Shown here one piece after another: positions 9,030 to 17,560 of a stretch of 64,000 nt of DNA (within the stretch, counting starts at the first letter, position 1; the number at the start of each line of letters is the position of its first letter). Below the pieces are notes generated by a model. The model was not told where the DNA came from. It saw nothing but the letters and a program-made list of their open reading frames with translations, and did not search any database. The DNA comes from an uncultured Eubacterium sp. (GTDB lineage Bacteria > Bacillota > Clostridia > Lachnospirales > Lachnospiraceae): the NCBI GenBank assembly GCA_910584645.1, contig CAJUAU010000004.1, forward strand, positions 133,020 to 197,019, written 5' to 3'. Position numbers and translations under genes: made by a program.

Positions 9030-9970
9030 CCCAACTCTCCTCTCCAGTAATCCAAGGTATCCTTTAGCGTCTGCTCCAGGCTGATCGTCTGATGCCAGTC
9101 AGTGTGCTCTGTGATCTTGGTGATGTCCGCCACGATGATCGGCACATCAATTGGCCGTAAACGCTCCTTTTCTACCTCTATTTTTATCTCCTGTCCTGAA
9201 ATTTCTATAATCTTATCCAAAATCTCCTCTATCCGGTAAGCGGTTCCTGACCCCACATTGTAAGTTTCCCCGCTCTTTCCCTGCCTTACCAGGCACTCAT
9301 AGGCAGCCACCACATCCCTTACATCAGTAAAGTCTCTTTCAGCCTTTAAATTTCCTACATGTATCACCGGCTCTCTCAAGCCCTTCTCTGCCTCTACAAC
9401 CTGCTTGCAAAAATCTGAGACTACAAACTGCGGGGACTGTCTTGGTCCCACATGATTAAAGGCACGAACCATAATAAGATTCAGGCTGTATGCTTTTGCA
9501 TAAATACTGGCGATCATATTTTGACAGCTCTTTGTCGCCGCATAAATATTTCCCGGCCGCAGCACTGTATCTTCCACAATAGGTACATCCTCTGGGAGAA
9601 TGCGCCCGTACTCCTCACCAGATCCGATCAGAAGCACACTGCCCCCAAATTGTGTTTCCTTTAATATATCTAAAAGCACCAGTGTACCCTTTATATTGAC
9701 ATCTACTGTGAGCTGCGGATTCGACCAGGACAAAGCCACAGAACTCTGCGCCGCCAGATGGAAGATATAATCCGGCGCATGATCCTTTATCACCTGTTCT
9801 ACCTCTTCTTTAACAAGAAGGTTCATATCTACCACTTCATAATCTGCACCCGGGATCTCTTCATTCTCCATCTTAGTTGAACAAACCTGATATCCGCACT
9901 GTCCTGACAGATATTCAGCTAAATATTTTCCTACAAATCCGGCTCCGCCGATAATCAATGCTTTTTTCAT
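9026..9970 (-). CDS. rmd: GDP-4-dehydro-6-deoxy-D-mannose reductase
   Basis: A 314-residue extended SDR with GGAGFVG at residues 8-14, the acceptor region HLAAQSSVALSW, and Y143/K147 in NIYAATK. The stretches HLAAQSSVALSWSNP and RAFNHVGPRQ are typical of Rmd, which reduces GDP-4-keto-6-deoxy-D-mannose to GDP-D-rhamnose. The next gene upstream is Gmd, which makes that substrate, and ManC and ManA lie before it, so the complete route from fructose 6-phosphate to GDP-D-rhamnose is present apart from the mutase further downstream. D-rhamnose is a known component of ABC-exported bacterial polysaccharides. A related fucose-type reductase is less likely, since GDP-fucose synthase has different sequence landmarks. 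Confidence 0.82.
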   Translation of the reverse strand: MKKALIIGGAGFVGKYLAEYLSGQCGYQVCSTKMENEEIPGADYEVVDMNLLVKEEVEQVIKDHAPDYIFHLAAQSSVALSWSNPQLTVDVNIKGTLVLLDILKETQFGGSVLLIGSGEEYGRILPEDVPIVEDTVLRPGNIYAATKSCQNMIASIYAKAYSLNLIMVRAFNHVGPRQSPQFVVSDFCKQVVEAEKGLREPVIHVGNLKAERDFTDVRDVVAAYECLVRQGKSGETYNVGSGTAYRIEEILDKIIEISGQEIKIEVEKERLRPIDVPIIVADITKITEHTDWHQTISLEQTLKDTLDYWRGELG

Positions 9971-10028
9971 ATTTTACCTCATTTCTGCCTATTATACTAT
10001 TCCGAATATCGAAATAGATAAGACAGAC

Positions 10029-10054
10029 AGTGTTCCTGCCACAGCCGGAACACT
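10029..10054. other. Inverted repeat between gmd and rmd
   Basis: Eight-base arms, agtgttcc at 10029-10036 and ggaacact at 10047-10054, with a ten-base loop. It lies in the 121-base gap between gmd and rmd. It is followed on the transcribed (minus) strand by mixed pyrimidines rather than a clean U tract, so it may be a weak terminator or a processing/stability hairpin. Confidence 0.35.
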
Positions 10055-10091
10055 ATCAGACTTACCTATTTCAAACATTTATCTCTAAATT

Positions 10092-11123
10092 TTATATAGA
10101 CTGTACTTTGATCTCTTTCTCTACCAGAGCCATATCGTTCTTTACCATTCTCTCTACAAGCTGGCTGAAAGAAATTTCCCGCTTCCATCCCAGAACCTTC
10201 TCTGCCTTCGCGGGATCTCCCAGAAGCACTTCTACTTCTGCCGGGCGGAAGAATTTCGGATTGATCGTTACAATGGTCTTACCAGTGGCTTTATCCACTC
10301 CGATCTCATCCACGCCCTGACCCTTCCACTCAACATCGATGCCAACATGTCCAAATGCCAGCTCTACAAACTCACGAACCGTACGGGTCTCTCCGGTAGC
10401 TACTACATAATCATCTGCTTTGTCCTGCTGCAGCATGAGCCACATCGCATAAACATAATCCTTTGAATGTCCCCAGTCCCTCTTGGAGTCCATATTTCCC
10501 AGCTCTACATGATCCTGGACCCCCAGTTTGATCCTTGCTACCGCGTCCGTGATCTTCCGGGTAACAAACTCCAGACCGCGTCTCTCGGATTCATGGTTAA
10601 AAAGAATTCCTGAGCAGGCATACATATCATAACTCTCACGGTAATTCTTGGTGATCCAGTGTCCATACACTTTTGCCACACCATATGGAGAACGTGGGTA
10701 GAAAGGTGTTGTTTCCTTCTGAGGCATCTCCTGAACCAGACCAAACATCTCACTGGTAGAAGCCTGATAAAATCTAGCCTCTGGTTTTACAGTACGGATA
10801 GCCTCCAGCATATTCGTTACACCGAGGGCATCAATATCTGCTGTGGCAAGAGGCTGCTCCCAGCTGGTAGCTACAAAAGACTGCGCTGCCAGATTATAAA
10901 CCTCGTCTGCCTGGCTGATCCGCATGGCGCGGATCAGGGAAACCACATCTGTCATATCAGCATAGATAAAATTCAGTTTATCTTTAATATGCTCTACATT
11001 TCCATAGTCAACTACGCTCTTACGACGCATAATGCCATATACTTCATATCCCTTTTCCAGCAGAAGCTCCGCCAGATAGGAACCGTCCTGTCCTGTTATA
11101 CCTGTAATTAACGCTTTTTTCAT
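10092..11123 (-). CDS. gmd: GDP-mannose 4,6-dehydratase
   Basis: A 343-residue extended SDR that converts GDP-mannose to GDP-4-keto-6-deoxymannose. Landmarks are the N-terminal TGITGQDGSYLAE with the GxxGxxG fold, the catalytic STSEMFG segment (Thr, Ser, Glu), and the tyrosine-lysine motif in SPYGVAK, followed by FNHESERRG, all diagnostic of Gmd. I start it at ATG 11123 because AAAGGAGATATC precedes it; a further upstream in-frame start would add 17 residues that do not resemble the family and lack a ribosome site. ManC is directly upstream and Rmd is downstream. The product feeds GDP-D-rhamnose synthesis and possibly the C-methyltransferase. Confidence 0.95.
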   Translation of the reverse strand: MKKALITGITGQDGSYLAELLLEKGYEVYGIMRRKSVVDYGNVEHIKDKLNFIYADMTDVVSLIRAMRISQADEVYNLAAQSFVATSWEQPLATADIDALGVTNMLEAIRTVKPEARFYQASTSEMFGLVQEMPQKETTPFYPRSPYGVAKVYGHWITKNYRESYDMYACSGILFNHESERRGLEFVTRKITDAVARIKLGVQDHVELGNMDSKRDWGHSKDYVYAMWLMLQQDKADDYVVATGETRTVREFVELAFGHVGIDVEWKGQGVDEIGVDKATGKTIVTINPKFFRPAEVEVLLGDPAKAEKVLGWKREISFSQLVERMVKNDMALVEKEIKVQSI

Positions 11124-11160
11124 GATATCTCCTTTCAAATTACATATTGTATAAAAAATC

Positions 11161-12231
11161 TCAGATGTATTCATTTCGATTACAGATTCTAAGATTTTCT
11201 AGAACCTTTTTAATGTCACCGGCGTGATTCTTATCACAGATCAGAAGGGCATCTTCTGTATCCACAACGATCATATCCTCTAATCCCACCGCTGCGATAA
11301 GCTTGTCCGATCCCTCAATAATTGAGTTTTTGGTTTCCACCGTTATCACATTGCCTTGAACCGTATTGCCAAACTCGTTCGTAGAGCGGATCCGTCCCAC
11401 CGCCAGCCAGGAACCCACGTCATCCCAGCCAAAAGTCCCTGGAAGGACATAGATATCATCTGCCTTTTCCATAATACCATAGTCGATAGACTCCGAATCA
11501 AACTGTTCAAATTCAGATTCTAATACGGTCTCCTGATCCTCTGTCCCAATGGCATCCTTGATCTTCAAAAGCCCCTCATAAGTTTTGGGAAGAAATTCTT
11601 TTATATTTTTTAAGATCGTGGATATCTTCCACACAAACATACCGCTGTTCCAAAGATAGGATTCATCTGCCAGATACTCTTTTGCTGTCTTAAGATCCGG
11701 CTTTTCCACAAAACATTCTACCCCGTAAGCGCGGCCTTCACTCTGATCCGGATCAAATTTGATGTACCCGTATCCGGTCTCCGGATAATTCGGCGTAATA
11801 CCAATGGTAGTGAGGTTATTTCCTTTCTCCGCCACTGCACAGGCATCCTTTAATACATCCACAAACATAGAATTGTACTTGATCAGATGGTCTGAAGGAA
11901 GTACGATCATCAATGCATCCTCATACTTTTTGCTGATATGCACCGCAGCCAGTCCTACACAGGGAGCCGTATTCCTGCCAATAGGCTCGCAAAGGATATT
12001 TTCCTCTGGAAGCTCCGGAAGCTGCTCCATGGCAAGTCCCTTATAATCCCGGTTTGTAACAATATAGATATCCTCCATTTTCACCAATGGCTGGATCCTT
12101 TTTACTGTATGCTGGATCATCGTGACGCCATCATCGGTCAGGCTCAAAAACTGTTTAGGCAGATTCTTTCGGCTTTTGGGCCAGAATCTTTCTCCCCGGC
12201 CACCTGCCATGATCATCGCTGTTATCTTCAT
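11161..12231 (-). CDS. manC: Mannose-1-phosphate guanylyltransferase
   Basis: A 356-residue nucleotidyltransferase making GDP-mannose from mannose 1-phosphate and GTP. The N-terminal signature GGRGERFWPKSR is followed by LPKQFLSL. VEKPD and WNSGMF form the sugar-binding part, and GWDDVGSW is the conserved late motif. It is the short, single-function type: the C-terminal phosphomannose isomerase cupin found in many ManC/AlgA proteins is missing, and isomerase activity is instead supplied by the separate gene just upstream. The start at 12231 is chosen because AAAGGAAAAGAAT precedes it, whereas the longer start at 12249 has no ribosome site. Confidence 0.94.
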   Translation of the reverse strand: MKITAMIMAGGRGERFWPKSRKNLPKQFLSLTDDGVTMIQHTVKRIQPLVKMEDIYIVTNRDYKGLAMEQLPELPEENILCEPIGRNTAPCVGLAAVHISKKYEDALMIVLPSDHLIKYNSMFVDVLKDACAVAEKGNNLTTIGITPNYPETGYGYIKFDPDQSEGRAYGVECFVEKPDLKTAKEYLADESYLWNSGMFVWKISTILKNIKEFLPKTYEGLLKIKDAIGTEDQETVLESEFEQFDSESIDYGIMEKADDIYVLPGTFGWDDVGSWLAVGRIRSTNEFGNTVQGNVITVETKNSIIEGSDKLIAAVGLEDMIVVDTEDALLICDKNHAGDIKKVLENLRICNRNEYI

Positions 12232-12268
12232 ATTCTTTTCCTTTCTCATACTTATTACAAACTGTACT

Positions 12269-13231
12269 TTACAATTTAGACATTAGTATTTCACCAGTTC
12301 CATGTATATAGTACTCCCCAAATCCTGCCGGAATAAACATACTATCTCCCGCCTGGAAATCATATCTTTTTCCTCCATGTTCCAAAAAACCATTTCCCGC
12401 CACTACGAGAAGTGAATGAAAACTGCTCCTGTCGCACCAGAACTTGATCTTTCCGCTATCTACCTGGATACGCAGAACACTGAAATAATCACACTCGAAA
12501 AGCCTTCTGAGGTTTCCTGCCTTAAGGCGCACTTCATTGTTATCAAATACCTGGGAAGGAATTACCGGTGTCCGGTCGATCACATCAATAGCCCGTTCCA
12601 CATGCAGTTCACGGTAATTTCCATCCTTATCCTTCCGCAGATAATCATATACCCGGAAGGTAGTATTGGAGTTCTGCTGAATTTCTGCGATCACCGTTCC
12701 CGCCCCGATGGCATGAATCGTTCCAGGATGGATAAAAAACACATCACCCGCATGTACTTCTACTTTGTTCAATACCTCGCATACCGTACCGTCCTGAATC
12801 TTCTTCTCAAGATCTTCCCTGCTGATCATACGATTCAGTCCATAATACAAAAAAGCACGGGGTTTTGCCGAAACCACATACCACATTTCTGCCTTTCCCT
12901 CTTCTCCCTTCTCCCGCAGTGCGGTTTCGTCGGAAGGATGCACCTGAATCGACAAATTTTTTTTGGCATCTATAAATTTAATTAAAATCGGAAATTTATC
13001 CTCTGGTTTAAAATCCGGAGATACATATTCCGGAAACTCCTTTACGATATCACTCAGAAACTGCCTCTTAAATCTGCCGTTGACGATCTTATTCTGTCCA
13101 TCCGGATGGCAGCAAAGTTCCCAGCTCTCCGCTGTGCAGAGACCTTCTCCGGACTTGCCATACAGCCGTTCCAGCTCTCTGCCGCCCCAGAGATATTCCT
13201 TATACACAGGAGATAATTTCATCGGATACAT
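12269..13231 (-). CDS. manA: Mannose-6-phosphate isomerase, class I
   Basis: A 320-residue cupin-fold zinc enzyme of the short Firmicute ManA type. It interconverts fructose 6-phosphate and mannose 6-phosphate. The zinc-site region SIQVHPSDE near residue 95 has the Q/H/E pattern of the family, the second metal-ligand region is VFFIHPGTIHAIGAG near residue 165, and the C-terminal half repeats the cupin barrel. AGGAAGG lies eight bases before ATG 13231. It starts the GDP-mannose branch of the locus, immediately ahead of manC and gmd, so mannose supply is dedicated to this polysaccharide rather than only to mannose catabolism. Confidence 0.92.
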   Translation of the reverse strand: MYPMKLSPVYKEYLWGGRELERLYGKSGEGLCTAESWELCCHPDGQNKIVNGRFKRQFLSDIVKEFPEYVSPDFKPEDKFPILIKFIDAKKNLSIQVHPSDETALREKGEEGKAEMWYVVSAKPRAFLYYGLNRMISREDLEKKIQDGTVCEVLNKVEVHAGDVFFIHPGTIHAIGAGTVIAEIQQNSNTTFRVYDYLRKDKDGNYRELHVERAIDVIDRTPVIPSQVFDNNEVRLKAGNLRRLFECDYFSVLRIQVDSGKIKFWCDRSSFHSLLVVAGNGFLEHGGKRYDFQAGDSMFIPAGFGEYYIHGTGEILMSKL

Positions 13232-13247
13232 AAAATAAACCTTCCTA

Positions 13248-13955
13248 TCATTTACCAGCGATGCGTGTCACCGTAAGCCGGCATAATGTCTTAATATAGC
13301 TCATTATAAAAGGGATCAAGCGTCTTTTTGATTCCCCATAGATCCGTTTGTCAAATTCGATCGGTACCTCTCCGATCTTTAGTTTTTTATCTTCTTTATT
13401 CAGACGAAGGCGCAAAAGCACTTCCTGGAGCACATCATAATTATGGCAGGACAATGACACCTTCTTAAGCTCTTCGGTATGATACATCCGGTAATCAGTA
13501 GAAATATCCTTCGCTTTAATACCAAGGAAGAACCGGAACATGCCGTTTAATATATGGGACATAACGATAGAACTTTTTGCATCGTTCGTCTTTCCACCCT
13601 CAACATACCGGGAGCCAATGACCACATCGCAGTTTTCCTTTGTAAACTTTTTATAAATCTCAGGGATGTATTTGGGATTGTGGGATCCATCGCTGTCCAG
13701 GATAAGAAATTTATCCATTTCTGCATATTTGATACCGGTCTTGAATGCGCCGGCAAATGCTGGCTCCTCCTGATTGATATATTTTGCCCCAAACTCCCCG
13801 CATACACCTTTTGTGTTATCTAAAGGCTCCGCCGTATCAATAACAAGAATTTCAAACTCTTCTCCTGTCTTTTTCACCTGATCAATAATCTGTGGCAATA
13901 ATACTCTAAGATTCTCTTCCTCTTTGTATGCCAGCAGAACCACACTGATTCCCAT
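13248..13955 (-). CDS. DPM1-type family 2 glycosyltransferase
   Basis: A 235-residue GT2 enzyme of the dolichol-phosphate-mannose synthase (DPM1) type without C-terminal membrane spans. SVVLLAYKEEENL opens the fold, the metal-binding DSDGSH is near residue 88, and the GSRYVEGG and STDYRMY segments follow. Relatives move mannose or another sugar from a nucleotide donor to polyprenyl phosphate on the inner face of the membrane. Its immediate downstream neighbour in transcription order is ManA, and a GtrA-like flippase and GT-C proteins lie upstream. A GDP-mannose or GDP-rhamnose derived lipid-linked sugar is therefore a reasonable inference. GGAGGATGAATC precedes ATG 13955. Confidence 0.82.
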   Translation of the reverse strand: MGISVVLLAYKEEENLRVLLPQIIDQVKKTGEEFEILVIDTAEPLDNTKGVCGEFGAKYINQEEPAFAGAFKTGIKYAEMDKFLILDSDGSHNPKYIPEIYKKFTKENCDVVIGSRYVEGGKTNDAKSSIVMSHILNGMFRFFLGIKAKDISTDYRMYHTEELKKVSLSCHNYDVLQEVLLRLRLNKEDKKLKIGEVPIEFDKRIYGESKRRLIPFIMSYIKTLCRLTVTRIAGK

Positions 13956-14034
13956 GATTCATCCTCCAAAAGCTAATTTTTTCTATACTTCAAATATATA
14001 TTTTACCATAGTTTTCCTCATTTGAAAAGGATTT

Positions 14035-14568
14035 TTAATCATTTTCTGTCTTAAAAGCCCATAACTTATTCATTAAAAAATTAATGGGTATCGCGATGAC
14101 CAGACTGATCAAAGGAGCAACCAGTTTCGGAATCCCCAGCATAACCACCCACACATATGCAAGGATATTGTTCAATATGATCCCGGTAAACCCATAAGAT
14201 AAATAACTTTTCAAAAGAGACTTCCAAAAGCTTCTGTTCTGCCCTTCCTCCAGGGTAAATACAAATCTGCTGTTGAGCATAAAAGATACGAACACACTAA
14301 TAACAAAGGCAATGATATTTGCCACATACATATCCAGATCCGCCGTACTTAGGATACCCAGCCTCTGGAAAATCAAAAGACAGCTTACATTGATTGCATA
14401 TGAAAAAATAGTATTCCACACACCTACCAGCCCAAATCTCACAAACTGCATGAGTGAATCCCACTGTTCCTCAGTCAAATCAATCTTAAATATACGGAAA
14501 GCAAATCCAAAAACCGCCCTCACAATACGCTCCAATATATTCCATAATTTCGTACATTTATCTTTCAT
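14035..14568 (-). CDS. GtrA-like membrane flippase
   Basis: A 177-residue protein with four predicted membrane spans and the GtrA-family pattern QFVRFGLVGVWNTIFSYAI early, then NFLMNKLWAF near the end. GtrA and GtcA proteins are thought to flip undecaprenyl-phosphate-linked sugars to the outer face, where a GT-C enzyme uses them. Upstream and downstream neighbours are a GT-C type protein (14583-16061) and a DPM1-type synthase (13248-13955), the classic three-part arrangement. Only one GtrA protein is visible for several GT-C candidates, so it may serve more than one of them. GGAGAATAAA precedes the ATG. Confidence 0.85.
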   Translation of the reverse strand: MKDKCTKLWNILERIVRAVFGFAFRIFKIDLTEEQWDSLMQFVRFGLVGVWNTIFSYAINVSCLLIFQRLGILSTADLDMYVANIIAFVISVFVSFMLNSRFVFTLEEGQNRSFWKSLLKSYLSYGFTGIILNNILAYVWVVMLGIPKLVAPLISLVIAIPINFLMNKLWAFKTEND

Positions 14569-14582
14569 TTTATTCTCCGTTC

Positions 14583-16061
14583 TTACTGTTCATCGTTTCC
14601 CAGCCCACTATATTCTGTGATCCGGTTTTTATGATCCTTCTGTACCAATTTATATTCAGACAAAATCCTTTTGGTCTCTTCCGTGAGCGGCTGCTTGCCA
14701 CGAAACAGATATATCTTTTTGTATCTGATAACATCTCTGGCAAATGTTTCATCATGCTGTGAGATCACTTCAGCTTTCGTGGAGAACAATCTCTCAAAAT
14801 ACATCTCCACGCCAGCGCGCACACAGGAATTATCTGAAACCACAACAATCGTATCTGTATCATGTATATCTTCCTTTCTGCTAAGTTCCTTAACAGATGA
14901 TGTATATGATATGGTCTGTTCCTTTTTTATCCCACTCATAAAAGTATTTCCATTTATTATACAAATAAACAAAAACATGGAGACAGCCAAAACAAAGGCC
15001 TGCGGGTCCCTCTTTTCCAATACAGAGCAGAACCCCTTATAAAGCCATAAAGTTCCATAAGCCATAATAAAAAAACAAAATGGAAGCATCCCGACAAAAT
15101 ACCTGTTTAAAAAAATCCCTCCACCAGGATTGATCACAGTACTATATAAAAACACCGCCGCCGTTACGCCTAAAACAATTCCCGGCACGTATACCATCAT
15201 TGCATCCTGGGAGTAGACAAATCTCTTTTGTTTGAGCCTGCAGACAACATGTACAATACATACAGCCATCCCCAGGCAGAAAATAGCGATCAAAAAATCA
15301 TTTTCACTACAAAGATAATTTATCAGTTCAAACACCGACTGGAGATCCGGCGGCTGTACCCAGAATTCAGTGATACTTCTCGTCCGGTTCAAAAGTACAA
15401 GAACCATCCACGGAAGAAAACACAATCCTGAAACTATATATGGAAAAATCGTAACAATCTTTTGTTTTCTCACAATGACAAGAAAAAGTTCAATTAAAAA
15501 CAGGATAACAATAACAACACTTCCGTAATAATGGGAATAAAATAATAATATAAGCGACAGCGTATAACACACTAAATTATATTTTCCTGTTCCACTGACT
15601 CTTCCCGCCAAAAAATAGAGCACCATGGCTGCCGCCATAAAATACAAAGAATATGCCCGGAACTCATACCCTGATGCCAAAACAAGAACAGAGGAGGTCA
15701 TAACAAAGATCCCAGCCAGAAGCCCTGCTTTTTTTCCATAGGCCCTTTCCGCTGCCATGGCAGTCAAAAATCCCCCCACCGATGTCATGATTTCAGAAAT
15801 CAACAGCAAGAAGCGAAAAGAAAATGGAACAAGACGGACCCAAAAATAAGAGATCAGCGCATACAAAGGAGGTGTATAATCCTTCAGCTGTGCATAATTC
15901 TTAATCACATCCTTCAGGCTGGTCCCAGATCCCACCAGACCAATCTGATACACTTCATCATACCAGAACTCCTGAAATCCAGAGTATATTACCATCCCTG
16001 CAAACATCACAGCCGACATGGCAGCATAAAGCCATATATATCTTTTGTCTCTATCTCTCAT
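14583..16061 (-). CDS. GT39/ArnT-like membrane glycosyltransferase
   Basis: A 492-residue polytopic protein with about eleven hydrophobic segments and a short soluble tail. The first outer loop carries FWYDEVYQI near residue 33, the acidic pair that acts in GT-C enzymes using polyprenyl-phosphate sugars (GT39, GT83). A second acidic feature is in DYTPPLYALISYFW. The start is ATG 16061 with GGGAGGCGGTT ahead; a GTG 21 bases upstream is open but places the ribosome site inside the coding region. It most likely adds a lipid-linked sugar to the exported polymer outside the membrane. The GtrA gene lies 14 bases downstream. Confidence 0.8.
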   Translation of the reverse strand: MRDRDKRYIWLYAAMSAVMFAGMVIYSGFQEFWYDEVYQIGLVGSGTSLKDVIKNYAQLKDYTPPLYALISYFWVRLVPFSFRFLLLISEIMTSVGGFLTAMAAERAYGKKAGLLAGIFVMTSSVLVLASGYEFRAYSLYFMAAAMVLYFLAGRVSGTGKYNLVCYTLSLILLFYSHYYGSVVIVILFLIELFLVIVRKQKIVTIFPYIVSGLCFLPWMVLVLLNRTRSITEFWVQPPDLQSVFELINYLCSENDFLIAIFCLGMAVCIVHVVCRLKQKRFVYSQDAMMVYVPGIVLGVTAAVFLYSTVINPGGGIFLNRYFVGMLPFCFFIMAYGTLWLYKGFCSVLEKRDPQAFVLAVSMFLFICIINGNTFMSGIKKEQTISYTSSVKELSRKEDIHDTDTIVVVSDNSCVRAGVEMYFERLFSTKAEVISQHDETFARDVIRYKKIYLFRGKQPLTEETKRILSEYKLVQKDHKNRITEYSGLGNDEQ

Positions 16062-16095
16062 AACCGCCTCCCAAACACTCACACATCAGACACAA

Positions 16096-17541
16096 TTATA
16101 TAAAACATGTCAGCAGGGCATATGCCATAAAGCCGGCCGCCGGCAGGACCCGGCACCACACAGCACACCGCTCCCACTTTCTAACCTTTTCTGCATCCGT
16201 TTTCCCTGACCGGTATTTCATGGTATCTACCGCAAACACGAGCATCATTCCGATCACAGCTGCACAAAGCAGGGAGGCATAGATGTCAATCGGAATATCA
16301 GGAAATTTCCGGGTTAGGACTTTGTGGATCTGAAGACTTTTATTGATCTCCAGATGCAGCAGCTTGGATATCACCCCTCCGTTTATCATACGGATATCAT
16401 AGTTATGAAGCCATCCCAGAGCCGTCATCAAGATCACAAATAAAGAGAACACGCATTCCAGAATACAGGTAAGACGGATATTATGAGTATACAAAAGCAT
16501 TAATGTTAAAAATGGAACTACAAGAACCATCCAGTTTGGATGCCACTGAACAAATAATACAAAAGCTCCCATTACCATAAATGGAATTGCAAAAACATAC
16601 GCCCATTTCACTTCCCGTATCATATAGGCAATAACACATATGATCACAAACGTAACAACAAAATAACTAACTGTTGAATCATAACAATTCCTCTTATAGG
16701 CAAATCCCACACCAAAAAATCTTCCTATAAAACCATAGGTTTCACTCATAAATTTCTGGGTTTCCGCATATCCCGGATCAAAATGATATACTACATTCTG
16801 CAGCAGAATCCCTGACAAAACCGCCACCGCATCACGCAGCAGGTACAGGATCCGTTTTTCCCTCAGGATCAAAATAGGAAGGATACCCAGCAGGATAAAC
16901 GGCTTATAAAACGCTGCCAGCATAAAAAACAACAGCTCCAGCCAATGATTTCCCTTTATCATATATTTTATCCCCAGCAGGAGAAATAAGATGGAGAAAA
17001 TATCAAGATGGGAAATAATAATGGAAGCAAACAAAAATACCGGAGATGTCAGAAAGCACAGGGAAACCCACTTCGCATCCTTTTCCACCGGTTTTAAAAG
17101 TTTACAGATATCATATACGATTATCGTCATGTAAACCATCATAGCCGCAAATGCAGCCTTAACAATCATCTCATAGACCAGAAAAGAAACAGACAGGTCA
17201 AACAGACGGTCAAAAATATATACTGGCAGGCAGATAAGCCCAACAGAAGCATAATTTATAATGGAATAATTAGCCCCCGCCAGAAGTGTCTGAGGCCATG
17301 CATTGCTGTAATGCCCTGACAAAGCCAGCTGGTTGATTTCACTATAATAACGGAATACTTTTCCATGGAAGAGACAATCATTGAAATCCAATGACTGCGT
17401 TACAGTAAGCTTAAAATCCTTTGTAAAACAAAACATAAAGGCTGCTATCATCAGAATAATTACCGCAACAACATATTCTATTTTTGACGGTCCTTCCATG
17501 GCATCGTTAAATTCATTGAAGCATTTTCTGATCTTTTGCAT
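16096..17541 (-). CDS. GT-C type multi-span membrane protein
   Basis: A 481-residue membrane protein with about twelve hydrophobic segments. An early outer loop reads SLDFNDCLFHGK followed by RYYSEINQLALSG. The later HLDIFSILFLLLGIKYMIKGN and FYKPFILLGILPIL resemble the PIG-M/mannosyltransferase type of GT-C proteins. I start it at 17541, where TTTGGAGGAAATT gives a strong ribosome site; the longest open frame would begin inside the previous gene. No soluble domain is present. Role inferred: extracytoplasmic glycosyltransfer from a polyprenyl-phosphate sugar. Family assignment is by general architecture and is less certain than for its neighbours. Confidence 0.65.
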   Translation of the reverse strand: MQKIRKCFNEFNDAMEGPSKIEYVVAVIILMIAAFMFCFTKDFKLTVTQSLDFNDCLFHGKVFRYYSEINQLALSGHYSNAWPQTLLAGANYSIINYASVGLICLPVYIFDRLFDLSVSFLVYEMIVKAAFAAMMVYMTIIVYDICKLLKPVEKDAKWVSLCFLTSPVFLFASIIISHLDIFSILFLLLGIKYMIKGNHWLELLFFMLAAFYKPFILLGILPILILREKRILYLLRDAVAVLSGILLQNVVYHFDPGYAETQKFMSETYGFIGRFFGVGFAYKRNCYDSTVSYFVVTFVIICVIAYMIREVKWAYVFAIPFMVMGAFVLFVQWHPNWMVLVVPFLTLMLLYTHNIRLTCILECVFSLFVILMTALGWLHNYDIRMINGGVISKLLHLEINKSLQIHKVLTRKFPDIPIDIYASLLCAAVIGMMLVFAVDTMKYRSGKTDAEKVRKWERCAVWCRVLPAAGFMAYALLTCFI

Positions 17542-17560
17542 AATTTCCTCCAAATTCCGA